A DNA stretch of 64,000 bases from Niastella sp. (GTDB taxonomy: Bacteria; Bacteroidota; Bacteroidia; Chitinophagales; Chitinophagaceae): NCBI GenBank assembly GCA_017744515.1, contig JAGIBF010000013.1, positions 1 through 64,000 of the forward strand. Direction: 5' to 3'. A program made the translations under genes and the position numbers. Numbering within the stretch: the stretch's first letter is position 1; every line of letters begins with the position of its first letter. The notes under the pieces are model-generated. The model was not told where the DNA came from. It was given only the letters and a program-made list of their open reading frames with translations, and did not search any database. This document shows, piece by piece, positions 1 through 9,929 of the stretch.

Positions 1-222
1 TCATGGTGGTGCGAAGGTAATAAAGTTTTGGGTTTCATGTTTGGAGTTTCGGGTTCTTTAGCGCAGCTTACCAGCTTTCAGGAACTGCCTGTCTGGTTAA
101 TCGCCTGGCTTTAAGAAACGCGAAACTTTACACCCGAAACGCGTAACGTTCTTTCTTCACTTGCGTCTAATCAGGAAAAGTCACCAATAATCAGCATTTT
201 TGCCAGGCCAAACCACCAACAC
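1..222. other. Leading intergenic stretch, no gene supported
   Basis: Upstream of the DUF2807 gene. Frame 1 is open from base 1 to a TAA at 112-114 and could be the tail of a gene entering the window, but the peptide is not recognisable and the DNA is of the G/T-rich wording (gggtttc, tttcggg) also seen in the noncoding stretch near 42.35 kb. I see no clear promoter or RNA. Confidence 0.4.
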
Positions 223-942
223 ATGAAAAAACTCTTTTTTGCGCTCTGCGCTACCGCCTTATTCTTAGCGTCCTGCGATTTCGTATCCGGCAAACGGGTG
301 AAAGGGAATGGGAACATGAAAACGGATGAACGTTCAGAGACCGGTTTCACGGGCGTGACCAATGGTACTAATTTCGATACCTATGTAGGTATCGGCCCTT
401 ATTCAGTAAAGATCGAAGCAGAGGAAAATATCCTGCCTTATATTAAAACTTTCGTAGACAATGGTGTGCTGAAAGTTGAAACTGAGGACGGCTTCTGGTT
501 GAAAACCAAGCGGACCGTAAAGATCTATGTAACGGCGCCACGGCTAAACAAGATCGATGCAGCAGGAAACGGGGATATGTTCAGTACTACAAAACTTACC
601 GACTCTTCGAGGATAGAATTGCACGTAGGTGGCAATGCTGAAATGAAAATGGAGGTAGATGCTCCGATAGTCGACGCCAGTCTTGGAGGCAACGGCGGTA
701 TTGAGTTGAAAGGACAAACCCGCGATTTCAAATGTTCCAGCGCCGGTAATGGTGAGATAAAGGCTTTCGACCTGTTGACTGAAAATACCAAAGTTGAGAT
801 GTTCGGTAATGGCGATGCCGATGTGAATGCCAGTGTAAAGCTCGATGTGCGGATTGGTGGTAATGGTGATGTGCGCTATAAAGGCAATGCGCAGACTTCT
901 TCCCAGATAACCGGGAACGGTAGTGTTAGGAAAGTGGATTAG
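223..942 (+). CDS. DUF2807 (head GIN domain) lipoprotein
   Basis: A 239-residue envelope protein. Residues 1-18 form a lipoprotein signal peptide with the lipobox LASC and the modified Cys at 18. The rest is a repetitive beta-helix-like series in which GNG or GGNG recurs about every 20 residues (AAGNGD, LGGNGG, SAGNGE, FGNGD, IGGNGD, ITGNG). That is the pattern of the DUF2807 putative auto-transporter adhesin family, common in Bacteroidota. It probably sits on the periplasmic or outer face of a membrane; its role is unknown, and adhesin is only the family name. It ends four bases before the convergent pbpC stop codon. Confidence 0.85.
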   Translation: MKKLFFALCATALFLASCDFVSGKRVKGNGNMKTDERSETGFTGVTNGTNFDTYVGIGPYSVKIEAEENILPYIKTFVDNGVLKVETEDGFWLKTKRTVKIYVTAPRLNKIDAAGNGDMFSTTKLTDSSRIELHVGGNAEMKMEVDAPIVDASLGGNGGIELKGQTRDFKCSSAGNGEIKAFDLLTENTKVEMFGNGDADVNASVKLDVRIGGNGDVRYKGNAQTSSQITGNGSVRKVD

Positions 943-967
943 TGAGCTACATGTTAATGTACCTCAC
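942..967. terminator. Palindrome spanning the convergent gene ends
   Basis: Arms gtgagctacat (942-952) and atgtacctcac (957-967) pair with one mismatch around a 4-base loop. The hairpin includes the pbpC stop codon (947-949) and begins at the last base of the DUF2807 gene. It may stop transcription from both sides, although neither side has a strong T-run. Confidence 0.4.
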
Positions 968-3289
968 CGTGATCCAGACATCCCTGTTTCTTCCTTTGTC
1001 GTCGGTACAGGATATTTTGACGGGGCCCTCTTCGGGAATGAAGAACTGTTTTGCTTTGGCCTCGGCAGTCTTATAAAAACGGTTGTTGACATACCAATAT
1101 ACTTTGCTCACATCATTACCTGTCTGACAGGTAAGCTGCAATGGCTCCGGATGCTTGCTACTGATGAGGTATTCGGCGCCATTGCGGGGTGAGGTGATGG
1201 CCGGCGCTCCTCCTACAAATACCTTTTCACAATTGGGATTGTGTACCGGTATCTTTTCATAGGCAATACGATGCTCATCATAATATTGCTGCATTTCTGC
1301 GGATACTGTTTTGTACCACTTCTTCTTATAACCCGTCTGCGGCATACATATCTTACAATACGATAGCTTTTCATCCGGCGACACCATGACTTCCTGTCTG
1401 TTGTTGCAGGTTTGTGTGGAAGAGATTAACGGGATAAAATAATCTGATATCGTATTGTGGCAATGTTCTCCGGGCACCATGCCTGTTTCTGAACACACCA
1501 ACCTGCTTTCACAATCTTTGGGTTGAGTAAACCATTCCTGATCACTGTCGTAATCGATCGTGTTGAACACTTTGAAGAGGAGCGGGGTGGCTACGTTGGC
1601 GCCGCTTAATTCAGGGATGCCGAGCGCGGAGAAGTTGCCCACCCATATTCCCACGGTAAAGTTCTTATTGTATCCTATGCTCCAGGCGTCGCGGCGACCA
1701 TAGGAGGTGCCTGTTTTCCAGGCTATCCTGGGCATGTGCTCCGTGCTTTGCCAGTTGAGCGGGAAATCGGGCCGGTTGACTTTCGATAGCATGTCGTTGA
1801 TCATGAAGGTTGCAGCAGGACTAATCAGGGTATATCCTGTTTGTGCGCCGGCTTCTCCTGTTGCCAGCGTTCCGTCTACGGCTTTTACATAACGTGGCCT
1901 GAAGTATTTGCCTTCATGTGCAAAGGAACTGTACAGTCCTGTCAACTCTTCCAGCGTAGAACCACATCCTCCCAGTATCATCGATAGGCCCAGCTTCTTC
2001 TGGTCTTTTTTGATCTGCCTGAAATCGCAGGCGGCCAGCTTATGCACCAACTTGTCCTTGCCTAATAGTTGTAATCCTTTTACGGCTGGTATGTTGAGGG
2101 AATGTTCCAACGCATATTCCATGGTAACGTAACCGTTGAATTGCTTGTCGTAATTCTCGGGGGCATATCCATCATAATTCACAGCCACATCGGTGATGAT
2201 AGCTTTGGGTGTCATCAATCCCTCATCCATGCAGAGACCGTATAGCAATGGCTTTAAGGTACTGCCGGGCTGGCGGATGGCGGCAGCGCCATTGACCTGT
2301 CCTGCATCCAGTGTATCATAAAAACCGGAAGAGCCAATATAGGCTACTACTTCGTGTGTCTGGTTATCGATCACAACCACGGCTGCGTTGCGGATGTTCT
2401 TTAGCCGTAATGACCGTGAATAATCCTCCACCAGTTTTTCCACCTTGCTTTGCATGTTCATGTTGATGTTGGTGGCTATGACATCACCACCTTGCTTCTT
2501 CAGCTTCCAGGCAAGATGAGGGATTAGCTTAGGCACTACCAGCCGCGTAGCGGTGAGCGGTTCGCTTAAAGCATCCTGTATTTCCTTTTCGGTAAACACC
2601 TTGTCGTCCGCAAACTTCTTCAGCCAGCGGTTGCGCTCCTGCACGATCCGGTCATTGTTCTTTCCCATCACCAGTGTGGAGGGACGGTTGGGTATGATCG
2701 ACAAGGCTGTGATCTCGGCCAGCGACAAATGGTCGGGGTTCTTGTTGAAGTATAGGGTGGAGGCGCTTTTTACGCCTTCTATGTTGCCGCCATACGGCAC
2801 CAGGTTAAGATAGAGTTGCAGGATCTCGTCTTTGCTGTATTTCCATTCCAGCTCAAAAGCCCTGAACATTTCTACCAGTTTGTTGAAGTAGGTCCGGCGC
2901 TTGGGTTCCAGTGCGCGGGCTACCTGCATGGTGATGGTGCTGGCGCCGGAGGTGCGTTTTAACCGGAAGATATTTTTGACCATGGCACGGCCAATAGCCA
3001 GTGGGTTTACGCCGGGATGGTAGTAAAAGTATTGGTCTTCTTTTTCAACGATGGTCTTGCGGAGCAAGGGGGATATTTCATCGAGGCTCGTCTTCATGCG
3101 CCATTTCTGGTCTTTGGTAAGGAAGGCATGGATGACTTCGCCTTTGTTGTCGGTAACGATCGTGGAGTACTCTACCTGGTCAGGGAGAGGGAAAATCCAT
3201 TGGAGTAATAGAAAGAGCAGGAACAAGCCACCGCTGATGATCAGCAGCCATTTGCCCAGTCGCTTTAATTTCCTACGGATATTTTTCAC
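947..3289 (-). CDS. pbpC: Penicillin-binding protein 1C
   Basis: Bifunctional peptidoglycan glycosyltransferase/transpeptidase of 780 residues, the usual PBP1C length. Residues 12-31 form the membrane anchor. The family-51 glycosyltransferase domain follows, with its EDQYFYYH motif at 84-91. The transpeptidase domain carries the SxxK pair at Ser343/Lys346 (GSTLKP), SLN, and KTGTS. The C-terminal 90 or so residues match the PBP1C-specific tail. It is divergent from the alpha-2-macroglobulin gene; in E. coli the two proteins (PbpC, YfhM) are also neighbours and thought to act together in wall repair and defence. Start is an ATG with no plausible alternative upstream. Confidence 0.95.
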   Translation of the reverse strand: MKNIRRKLKRLGKWLLIISGGLFLLFLLLQWIFPLPDQVEYSTIVTDNKGEVIHAFLTKDQKWRMKTSLDEISPLLRKTIVEKEDQYFYYHPGVNPLAIGRAMVKNIFRLKRTSGASTITMQVARALEPKRRTYFNKLVEMFRAFELEWKYSKDEILQLYLNLVPYGGNIEGVKSASTLYFNKNPDHLSLAEITALSIIPNRPSTLVMGKNNDRIVQERNRWLKKFADDKVFTEKEIQDALSEPLTATRLVVPKLIPHLAWKLKKQGGDVIATNINMNMQSKVEKLVEDYSRSLRLKNIRNAAVVVIDNQTHEVVAYIGSSGFYDTLDAGQVNGAAAIRQPGSTLKPLLYGLCMDEGLMTPKAIITDVAVNYDGYAPENYDKQFNGYVTMEYALEHSLNIPAVKGLQLLGKDKLVHKLAACDFRQIKKDQKKLGLSMILGGCGSTLEELTGLYSSFAHEGKYFRPRYVKAVDGTLATGEAGAQTGYTLISPAATFMINDMLSKVNRPDFPLNWQSTEHMPRIAWKTGTSYGRRDAWSIGYNKNFTVGIWVGNFSALGIPELSGANVATPLLFKVFNTIDYDSDQEWFTQPKDCESRLVCSETGMVPGEHCHNTISDYFIPLISSTQTCNNRQEVMVSPDEKLSYCKICMPQTGYKKKWYKTVSAEMQQYYDEHRIAYEKIPVHNPNCEKVFVGGAPAITSPRNGAEYLISSKHPEPLQLTCQTGNDVSKVYWYVNNRFYKTAEAKAKQFFIPEEGPVKISCTDDKGRNRDVWITVRYINM

Positions 3290-3657
3290 GGGTTAAAGAT
3301 ATTCTCTTCCGGGGTTTCTCAAAATGTACAGTTCTGTTAAATGCTGGCTGGGGTGCTTTTAAATTTGTGGGACACTGTCCCGCAAATTGGGTTTACCTCA
3401 ACGAAGCACTTATATTTAACCGAATTAACAAATCCTTATCCCGGGCAATTTGCAAATGGCAGTGGACGTTATGTAACTTTCGGATGAAATAATCCTTGTA
3501 TGGATTCGTCCAGCCTCCCTCCTTAGTTTTCTACACTTATTGCTCATGGTATTCCGGGATATTCTCCGCCTAACGTTCCACGATCGTTGGGTAATCCACT
3601 ATATTTTGTATTTTAACGCCGCTTTTCCTTAAACAATCATATCAATGTTAGCCCTTT
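3290..3657. other. Divergent pbpC / alpha-2-macroglobulin promoter region
   Basis: 368 bases between two divergent genes. TATATTTTG at 3600-3608 resembles a -7 box for the plus-strand gene but carries one extra base. On the minus strand a similar imperfect TACATTTTG lies about 45 bases before pbpC. No gene or RNA is evident. Confidence 0.4.
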
Positions 3658-6600
3658 ATGCGTAAACAACTGATTGCCGTAACAACCATATTGGTTGTTA
3701 TTTTTTTGTATGCCTGTAACCGCAGTATCGTAAATCTCGATTACACCAATGCCAAAGGAGAGGTTCAATCTCTCGGCAATCTGGTATTCCGTTTCGATAA
3801 ATCGCTGGTGGCCGACTCGCTCCTGAATCAATGGGATTCGACCAACTACATCAGTTTTGAACCTAAGATCCCAGGCCGCTTCCGTTGGGAGTCACCCGAC
3901 CAACTGGTGTTTTCACCAGCCAGACCTCTACCCCCCGCTACCAGCTTCAAGGCTAAACTGAACAGCGACATCCTGCAGCACAGTCAGTATGGCAAGATTG
4001 GCAAAGGGGATGATATTACTTTCTCCACGCCCTTCCTGCAGCTGGAGAATACCAATGTGACCTGGACGCTTGCCGATGAACGCAGCACCACGGCCATTCC
4101 GCAGGTTGACCTTTACTTCAATTATCCCGTCAACCCGGCTACCATTAAGGAAAAGATGAAGCTGGAAATTGAAGGTAAAGCTGCTAATTATGATGTATTG
4201 ACCTTGTCCAACGACAGCAAGGTTTCTCTCCGCATATTGGGTATTAAAGCTGAAGACAAAGACCTCGATGCCAGGGTAACGCTCGATAAAGGGCTGGTGC
4301 CCGATGGTGGCGCCAATGGCACTAAAGAGGCTATCGAGAATAAACTCGTTATTCCTTCTCCTTTCAACCTCGGCATCAATGATGTCACGGCCGAACATGA
4401 TGGCGCCGGTGGTACGGTGTATGTGCGTACCTCCCAACAGGTAGTGATGGAAGGTATAAGTTCCCGCATCCGGTTTGACCCGGCGGTGAAGTTCACCGTT
4501 CAGCAAACCGACGATGGCTTCAGCATCAACAGTGAAAGTTTCGATGCCGATAAGACTTACTCTATCACTATTGCCAAAGGCTTGCGTGGTCGTATCGGCG
4601 GTGTGCTGCGTGAGGAGTACAAAGGCAATGTTGCTTTTGGTGAGCTGGAGCCTGCTTTAAGCTTCGGCAACAGCAAGGGTGTTTACCTGTCGTCCAAAGG
4701 CAGCCAGAATATTGAAGTGAAGATCACCAATATTCCCAGGGTGAAGGTGATCATCTCCAAGATATATGAAAGCAACCTGTTGTTTGCCCAGCGTTATGGC
4801 TACAACCCAAGGGATGAACGTAATGGCGGAGATGATGAAGAAGGGGGGTATTATAGTGACGATTATTATAATAGCTACAGCGACCTTTCAATGGGTGATG
4901 TGGTGTTTGAAAAAGAGATCGAGACGCGCACGCTGCCTAAATATGGCAACAGCCGCCTGTTTACTTTCAATGTGGAAGACCGCCTGCCTGATTTCAAAGG
5001 TATTTATCATATCAAGATCCGCTCGGCTACCGATTACTGGGTTACCGATAGCCGGTTTATCTCTAAGTCAGACCTGGGCCTGATCGCGAAAGAAGGAAAG
5101 GACAAAATATTTGTGTTTGCGAACTCTATCAAAACAGTCGAAGCGGTGAATGGAGTAAACGTGATTGCCTATGGCAACAACAACCAGGTGCTGGGCATGG
5201 GTACTACCAATGCAGAAGGAGTAGCCGAACTGGCGCTGGCGCGTAAGGAGTTTGCCGGCTTCCGTCCGGCGATGATCATTGCAAAGACTGCCGATGATTT
5301 CAATTACCTGCCTTTCAATAATACGCGCGTAAATACTTCCCGCTTCGAAGTGGGTGGTAAACGCAGCAACAGTACCGGCCTCGATGCCTTTATTTATGCG
5401 GAAAGGGATATTTACAGGCCGGGTGAGAAGGTTAATTTCTCTGTGATCCTGCGCGACAGGCAATGGAAGTCGCCGGGTGAACTGCCGGTTAAGATGAAGT
5501 TCCTGTTGCCCAATGGCAAGGAACTGAAAACTTTCCGCAAGAACCTGAATGCGCAGGGATCGCTGGAAGGGGATGTAGACATATCTGTATCGGCCATTAC
5601 GGGTAGCTATACGTTGGAAGTGTATACTTCCAACGATGTATTGCTGGGTAGCAAAAATTTCAGCATCGAAGAGTTTGTGCCCGACAGGATCAAGGTATCG
5701 GCCAAACTGGATAAGCCTTTCCTGTTGCCGGGGCAAACCGGTAACCTGGCCATCAATGCGCTCAATTTCTTTGGCCCGCCTGCTGCCAACCGTAATTATG
5801 AAGCTGAGGTGCAGATCAGGCAAAAGTATTTTAGCTCTAAAAAGTACAACCGTTTCAGCTTTGGCATCCAGAACCAGGGTGTTTCCTTCGAAAAGGATGT
5901 GAAGCAAGGCAACACGGACGACAACGGTAATGCCACTATGACTTATGAAGTGCCGGAGATATATGCCAACAAGGGTTTACTGGAAGCTACATTCTATGCT
6001 ACCGTGTTTGATGAAACGGGTCGTCCTGTAAGCCGCAGTGCTTCTGCCAATATTTACACGCAAAACGTATTCTTCGGTGTGGGCAGTGATGGTTATTATT
6101 ACTACCCGCTCAACCAGTCTGTACGCTTCCCGCTCATCGCCCTGGATAGGAATGATCAGCTGGCCAAAGGCGCCAGGGCCGAGGTGAAAGTGATCAAGCA
6201 TGAGTACCGCACGATATTGCGGAAGGAGGGTAGTTACTTCCGTTACGAATCTCAACGTGACGATAAGGTGGTGGCTGAACAAACCCTGCCTGTAAATGGA
6301 GAGAATACTACTTACTCTTTTGTGCCGCGTTCTCCCGGCAATTATGAACTGCGGGTAGCTATTCCCGGTTCGTCCAGCTATGTGAGTCGTAGTTTCTATA
6401 GTTATGGTTTCTGGGGTGGTGACAACGCTTCTTTTGAAGTGGACACAGAAGGCAATATCGATATCGAGCTGGATAAAGCTTCTTACCAGTCGGGTGAAAG
6501 CGCCAGGGTGTTGTTCAAAACACCGTTCAGTGGCCGCATGCTCGTGACAATGGAAACAGATAAAGTAGTTTCTTATCAATACGTGAATGTAGAGAACCGC

Positions 6601-9072
6601 ACGGCATCTGTTGACCTGAAGCTGACAGCTGAACACCTGCCCAACGTATATGTGACGGCAACCTTGATCAAACCGCATGATGTGAGTGAAATTCCGCTTA
6701 CTGTGGCGCATGGCTTCCAGAGCATCACGGTAGAAGAGCAGGACCGTAAAATTGCTGTTACTATTGAAGCGCCTAAAACTACCCGCTCCCGCACACACCA
6801 GACGGTGAAAGTAAAAGCGAAGCCTGGCAGCTTTGTTACGCTGGCGGCTGTTGATAATGGGGTGTTGCAGGTGAGTGGTATGGAAACGCCCAAACCATAT
6901 GAGTATTTCTATGCTTCCAAAGCGCTGGAAGTGCAGGCTTATGATATGTACCCGCTGCTGTTCCCGGAGTTGAAAGCCCGCTTGAGCAGCACCGGTGGTG
7001 ATGGCGATCTGGAAATGAACAAGCGCACCAACCCCATGCCGGCCAAGCGCGTGAAGATCGTTTCTTACTGGAGCGGTATTGCCAAGGCTGATGGCAGCGG
7101 TAATGCCAGCTTTGAATTTGATATTCCCCAGTTCAGTGGCGAAGTGAGGCTGATGGCTGTGGCATATAAGGATGAAAGTTTTGGTAGTAGCGAGGCCGCT
7201 ATTACGGTAGCTGATCCGCTGGTACTTAGTACTGCTCTGCCGCGTTTCCTGAGCCCGGGTGATACGGCCACTGTGCCGGTGATCATTACCAATACTACTG
7301 CGAAGAGCACTTCGGCTACTGCCACGCTTACTGTAAGCGGCCCGCTGAAGGTGGTGGGCGACAGCCGTCAATCGGTATCGCTGAATGCCAATAGTGAGAA
7401 CCGTGCCATCTTCCAGGTAGTAGCTGCTCCGGCTGTAAACGTGGGTAAGGTGGCTGTGGAAGTACAGGGTTTGGGGGAGAAATTCAATGATGAAACAGAG
7501 ATCAGTGTGCGTCCTGCTTCCCCGTTGCAGGTATTGACGGGCGCCGGCACTATCAGTGGTGGTAATACGCAGCGTGTTGCTATTCCGTTGAATGATTTTA
7601 TGCCTGGCAGCTCCGACTATCAATTGGTAGTAAGTCGTAGTCCTGCATTGGAACTGGGTAAGCAATTGCGCTACCTGGTGCAGTATCCTTACGGCTGTAC
7701 GGAGCAAACGGTGTCTGCTGCTTTCCCGCAGTTGTATTATGATGACATGCTGCAGCAAATGCAGTCGAAACAAGCTGGTAATTCCGGGGCCAACTGGAAT
7801 GTGCTGGAAGCTATTCGCAAGATCAAGATGCGGCAGCTGTACACCGGTGGTGTCACATTATGGGATGGCGAGGGTACTGAGCAGTGGTGGACTTCTGTGT
7901 ATGCCGCTCACTTCCTCATTGAGGCGCAGAAGGCCGGTTTCGATGTTGATAAGAGCCTGCTCGGTGGGCTGACCAACTTCCTCAACAACCGCCTGAAGAA
8001 TAAGGAAACCATCTCCTATTATTATAATCAGAAGGAAGAAAAGAAGATCGCGCCTAAAGAAGTGCCTTACAGCTTGTATGTGCTGGCGCTGGCCGGTAAG
8101 CCCAACGTGTCGGCCATGAACTATTATAAGGCCAATCCGCAGTTGTTGAGCCTGGATGGCAAATACCTGCTGAGTGTGGCGTATGCTATTGCTGGTGATA
8201 AAGCCAGGTTCAGGGAATTGTTGCCCACTTCATTTGCAGGCGAGGTATCGGTTGCTCAAACGGGTGGCAGTTTCTATTCCGATATCCGGGATGAGGCCGT
8301 GGCGCTGAATGCGCTGCTGGATGTGGACCCGGGCAATCCGCAGATACCTATCATGACCAGTCACGTAGCTACTAAGCTGAAGCAGCGTTACTGGTACAGT
8401 ACACAGGAGTGTTCGTTCAGCTTCCTGGCGCTCGGTAAGCAGGCGCGCGCGGCCAACAAAGCTACCGTGTCGGCTACTGTAAAGGCGAATGGCAAAACCG
8501 TGGGAACCGTTGAAGGCAATACACTGAAATTAAATGCGCAGCAGCTTGGTAACAATAATATAGAGATCACGACTAAGGGTGAGGGCCGCCTGTATTATTT
8601 CTGGCAGAGCGAGGGTATCAGTGTGAGTGGCACGTATAAGGAAGAGGATAGTTATATACGTGTGCGCCGTAAATTCTTTGACCGTTATGGCCGTGTGGTG
8701 ACTGGTAACTCGTTTAAGCAGAATGATATGGTGATCGTTCAGATCACGCTGGAGAAGGCTTACAGTGGTGATGTTGATAATGTGGTGATCACCGATCTGC
8801 TGCCTGCCGGTTTTGAGATCGAGAACCCCCGCACGAAGGAGATACCGGGTATGGATTGGATCAAAGATGCCAATACGCCTACTTATCTGGACGTGCGCGA
8901 CGACCGCATCAACCTGTTTGTGGACCTGCACAGCAGTCGGCAAACGTATTATTATGCGGTGCGTGCTGTGTCGCCCGGTTTATACCGGATGGGACCAGTC
9001 AGCGCCGATGCCATGTATAATGGGGAGTACCATTCTTACAATGGCGCCGGGGTGATCAGGGTCACTCAGTAG
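3658..9072 (+). CDS. Alpha-2-macroglobulin family lipoprotein (YfhM/BamA2M type)
   Basis: An 1804-residue periplasmic protease trap. A lipoprotein signal (lipobox LYAC, Cys near 20) is followed by a string of macroglobulin-like beta domains, an MG1-type Ig domain region around 600-700 (YRPGEKVNF), the alpha-2-macroglobulin domain around 1140-1200 (typical YWSG... and EVRLMAVAY strings), and the thioester domain. The thioester is intact: CTEQ with Cys1347 and Gln1350. The C-terminal receptor-like region is present to the end, so the protein looks full length. In known bacterial A2Ms the thioester covalently captures attacking proteases. Divergent pairing with pbpC fits a joint role in guarding the cell wall. 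The next gene starts 22 bases after it. Confidence 0.95.
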   Translation: MRKQLIAVTTILVVIFLYACNRSIVNLDYTNAKGEVQSLGNLVFRFDKSLVADSLLNQWDSTNYISFEPKIPGRFRWESPDQLVFSPARPLPPATSFKAKLNSDILQHSQYGKIGKGDDITFSTPFLQLENTNVTWTLADERSTTAIPQVDLYFNYPVNPATIKEKMKLEIEGKAANYDVLTLSNDSKVSLRILGIKAEDKDLDARVTLDKGLVPDGGANGTKEAIENKLVIPSPFNLGINDVTAEHDGAGGTVYVRTSQQVVMEGISSRIRFDPAVKFTVQQTDDGFSINSESFDADKTYSITIAKGLRGRIGGVLREEYKGNVAFGELEPALSFGNSKGVYLSSKGSQNIEVKITNIPRVKVIISKIYESNLLFAQRYGYNPRDERNGGDDEEGGYYSDDYYNSYSDLSMGDVVFEKEIETRTLPKYGNSRLFTFNVEDRLPDFKGIYHIKIRSATDYWVTDSRFISKSDLGLIAKEGKDKIFVFANSIKTVEAVNGVNVIAYGNNNQVLGMGTTNAEGVAELALARKEFAGFRPAMIIAKTADDFNYLPFNNTRVNTSRFEVGGKRSNSTGLDAFIYAERDIYRPGEKVNFSVILRDRQWKSPGELPVKMKFLLPNGKELKTFRKNLNAQGSLEGDVDISVSAITGSYTLEVYTSNDVLLGSKNFSIEEFVPDRIKVSAKLDKPFLLPGQTGNLAINALNFFGPPAANRNYEAEVQIRQKYFSSKKYNRFSFGIQNQGVSFEKDVKQGNTDDNGNATMTYEVPEIYANKGLLEATFYATVFDETGRPVSRSASANIYTQNVFFGVGSDGYYYYPLNQSVRFPLIALDRNDQLAKGARAEVKVIKHEYRTILRKEGSYFRYESQRDDKVVAEQTLPVNGENTTYSFVPRSPGNYELRVAIPGSSSYVSRSFYSYGFWGGDNASFEVDTEGNIDIELDKASYQSGESARVLFKTPFSGRMLVTMETDKVVSYQYVNVENRTASVDLKLTAEHLPNVYVTATLIKPHDVSEIPLTVAHGFQSITVEEQDRKIAVTIEAPKTTRSRTHQTVKVKAKPGSFVTLAAVDNGVLQVSGMETPKPYEYFYASKALEVQAYDMYPLLFPELKARLSSTGGDGDLEMNKRTNPMPAKRVKIVSYWSGIAKADGSGNASFEFDIPQFSGEVRLMAVAYKDESFGSSEAAITVADPLVLSTALPRFLSPGDTATVPVIITNTTAKSTSATATLTVSGPLKVVGDSRQSVSLNANSENRAIFQVVAAPAVNVGKVAVEVQGLGEKFNDETEISVRPASPLQVLTGAGTISGGNTQRVAIPLNDFMPGSSDYQLVVSRSPALELGKQLRYLVQYPYGCTEQTVSAAFPQLYYDDMLQQMQSKQAGNSGANWNVLEAIRKIKMRQLYTGGVTLWDGEGTEQWWTSVYAAHFLIEAQKAGFDVDKSLLGGLTNFLNNRLKNKETISYYYNQKEEKKIAPKEVPYSLYVLALAGKPNVSAMNYYKANPQLLSLDGKYLLSVAYAIAGDKARFRELLPTSFAGEVSVAQTGGSFYSDIRDEAVALNALLDVDPGNPQIPIMTSHVATKLKQRYWYSTQECSFSFLALGKQARAANKATVSATVKANGKTVGTVEGNTLKLNAQQLGNNNIEITTKGEGRLYYFWQSEGISVSGTYKEEDSYIRVRRKFFDRYGRVVTGNSFKQNDMVIVQITLEKAYSGDVDNVVITDLLPAGFEIENPRTKEIPGMDWIKDANTPTYLDVRDDRINLFVDLHSSRQTYYYAVRAVSPGLYRMGPVSADAMYNGEYHSYNGAGVIRVTQ

Positions 9073-9094
9073 TCAATTAATCATCTCTATAGCT

Positions 9095-9724
9095 ATGAAA
9101 CCTTTTAATCTGCAATCTTTAAGACTTTTCAGGATCACTATCGCGATCTTATGTGTGCTGGTGGTTGGGACCTCTTTCTTAACGCCTGAACGGGAAACTG
9201 TTCTTCCGAAGAAGCGTGGTAGTGGCGAGTTTATTTTCGAGTACAAGGGCAAGAAGTATGTTGCTACTGAAAGGGATGGTACTGCTACCGTTGGCGCCGA
9301 TAAGAAGGCTTTCGTGTTTTTCTCCGGCGAGTTCAAGGAGGGGAACAGGTTCTTTCGCTTGCAGTTTAATTTCTATCCTATGCAGTCTTTCAAGACCGGT
9401 AAGTTTGAATTGACCAGCCAGGAGAACCATATGGATAAACACCTGAAAGATGGATGCGTATTGGTGGTGTTTACAACCGAAGCTGAAAATGCCGATCAGG
9501 CACCGCCTGAAGATCCTGCCGATATTTCAGGAGATTCTGATGCAGGGACCGTTTCTGTCTCTAACATCACTACGAATGATGCAGATCATACTGCTACTAT
9601 CTCTGGCAGCTTTGAGTTTAGCGGTAAGAATGATTATGATTATGGTTCGGATAAGTCTTTCTCCATCAAGGGTACTTTTAAGAACTTCGAAGTGACATAT
9701 GCGAATATGACGAAGAAGCCCTGA
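9095..9724 (+). CDS. Secreted protein of unknown function
   Basis: A 209-residue protein with an N-terminal hydrophobic segment (residues 12-27, IAILCVLVVGTSF) that could be a signal peptide or anchor. The remainder is acidic, rich in Ser, Thr and aromatic residues, and looks like alternating beta strands (GSGEFIFEYKGKKY; ATISGSFEFSG). I do not recognise a family. It follows the A2M gene by 22 bases on the same strand and is closed by a good terminator, so the two are probably co-transcribed. No catalytic motif is visible. Confidence 0.7.
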   Translation: MKPFNLQSLRLFRITIAILCVLVVGTSFLTPERETVLPKKRGSGEFIFEYKGKKYVATERDGTATVGADKKAFVFFSGEFKEGNRFFRLQFNFYPMQSFKTGKFELTSQENHMDKHLKDGCVLVVFTTEAENADQAPPEDPADISGDSDAGTVSVSNITTNDADHTATISGSFEFSGKNDYDYGSDKSFSIKGTFKNFEVTYANMTKKP

Positions 9725-9747
9725 TAGTGTTTGAAAATGTATTGAAA

Positions 9748-9786
9748 GCAGGAGCGACTACCAAAGGCAGTCGCTCTTGCTTTTTG
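9748..9786 (+). terminator. Rho-independent terminator after the A2M unit
   Basis: Stem gcaggagcgact (9748-9759) with agtcgctcttgc (9769-9780), mostly paired, followed by TTTTTG. It lies 24 bases after the stop codon of the preceding gene. Confidence 0.85.
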
Positions 9787-9793
9787 ATAAGCT

Positions 9794-9836
9794 CCTTCAG
9801 GGTGAGCCGGCCTTGAAGGGTGGCCCACCCTGAAGG
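9794..9836. repeat. Interspersed repeat R2, copy 1 (palindromic)
   Basis: Perfect 11-base arms ccttcagggtg (9794-9804) and caccctgaagg (9826-9836). The interior matches a second copy at 51691-51724 (cagggtgagccg, ccttga, cccaccct). It is immediately followed by an R1 repeat. Confidence 0.6.
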
Positions 9837-9861
9837 CAACGCTTCGATAACCCTTCGACAA

Positions 9862-9884
9862 CCCTTCGACAGGCTCAGGGTGAC
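9862..9884 (+). repeat. Interspersed repeat R1, copy 1
   Basis: 23-base unit with core cttcgacaggctcaggg, preceded by two partial copies (cttcgata, cttcgaca at 9842-9860). Five further full or near copies occur at 18805, 28794, 29195, 32468 and 47424. Confidence 0.7.
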
Positions 9885-9921
9885 AGCAATTCAGAATGAC
9901 ATAGTGGTTTTGTGTTTCTTG

Positions 9922-9929
9922 TATCTTTG
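9922..9929 (+). promoter_or_regulatory. Candidate -7 box of the ECF sigma gene
   Basis: TATCTTTG fits TAnnTTTG exactly, 19 bases before the ATG at 9949. It argues for that ATG rather than the in-frame one at 9820. No convincing -33 TTG at the usual distance. Confidence 0.4.

Noticed and set aside
1..114. Open frame at the left edge ending in TAA at 112-114
   Set aside because: Thirty-seven codons of unrecognised peptide in G/T-rich DNA resembling other intergenic stretches; cannot tell gene tail from chance.
5977..7773. 598-codon minus-strand frame inside the alpha-2-macroglobulin gene
   Set aside because: Shadow of a long, codon-biased gene; the peptide is rich in His, Arg and Gln without domain logic.
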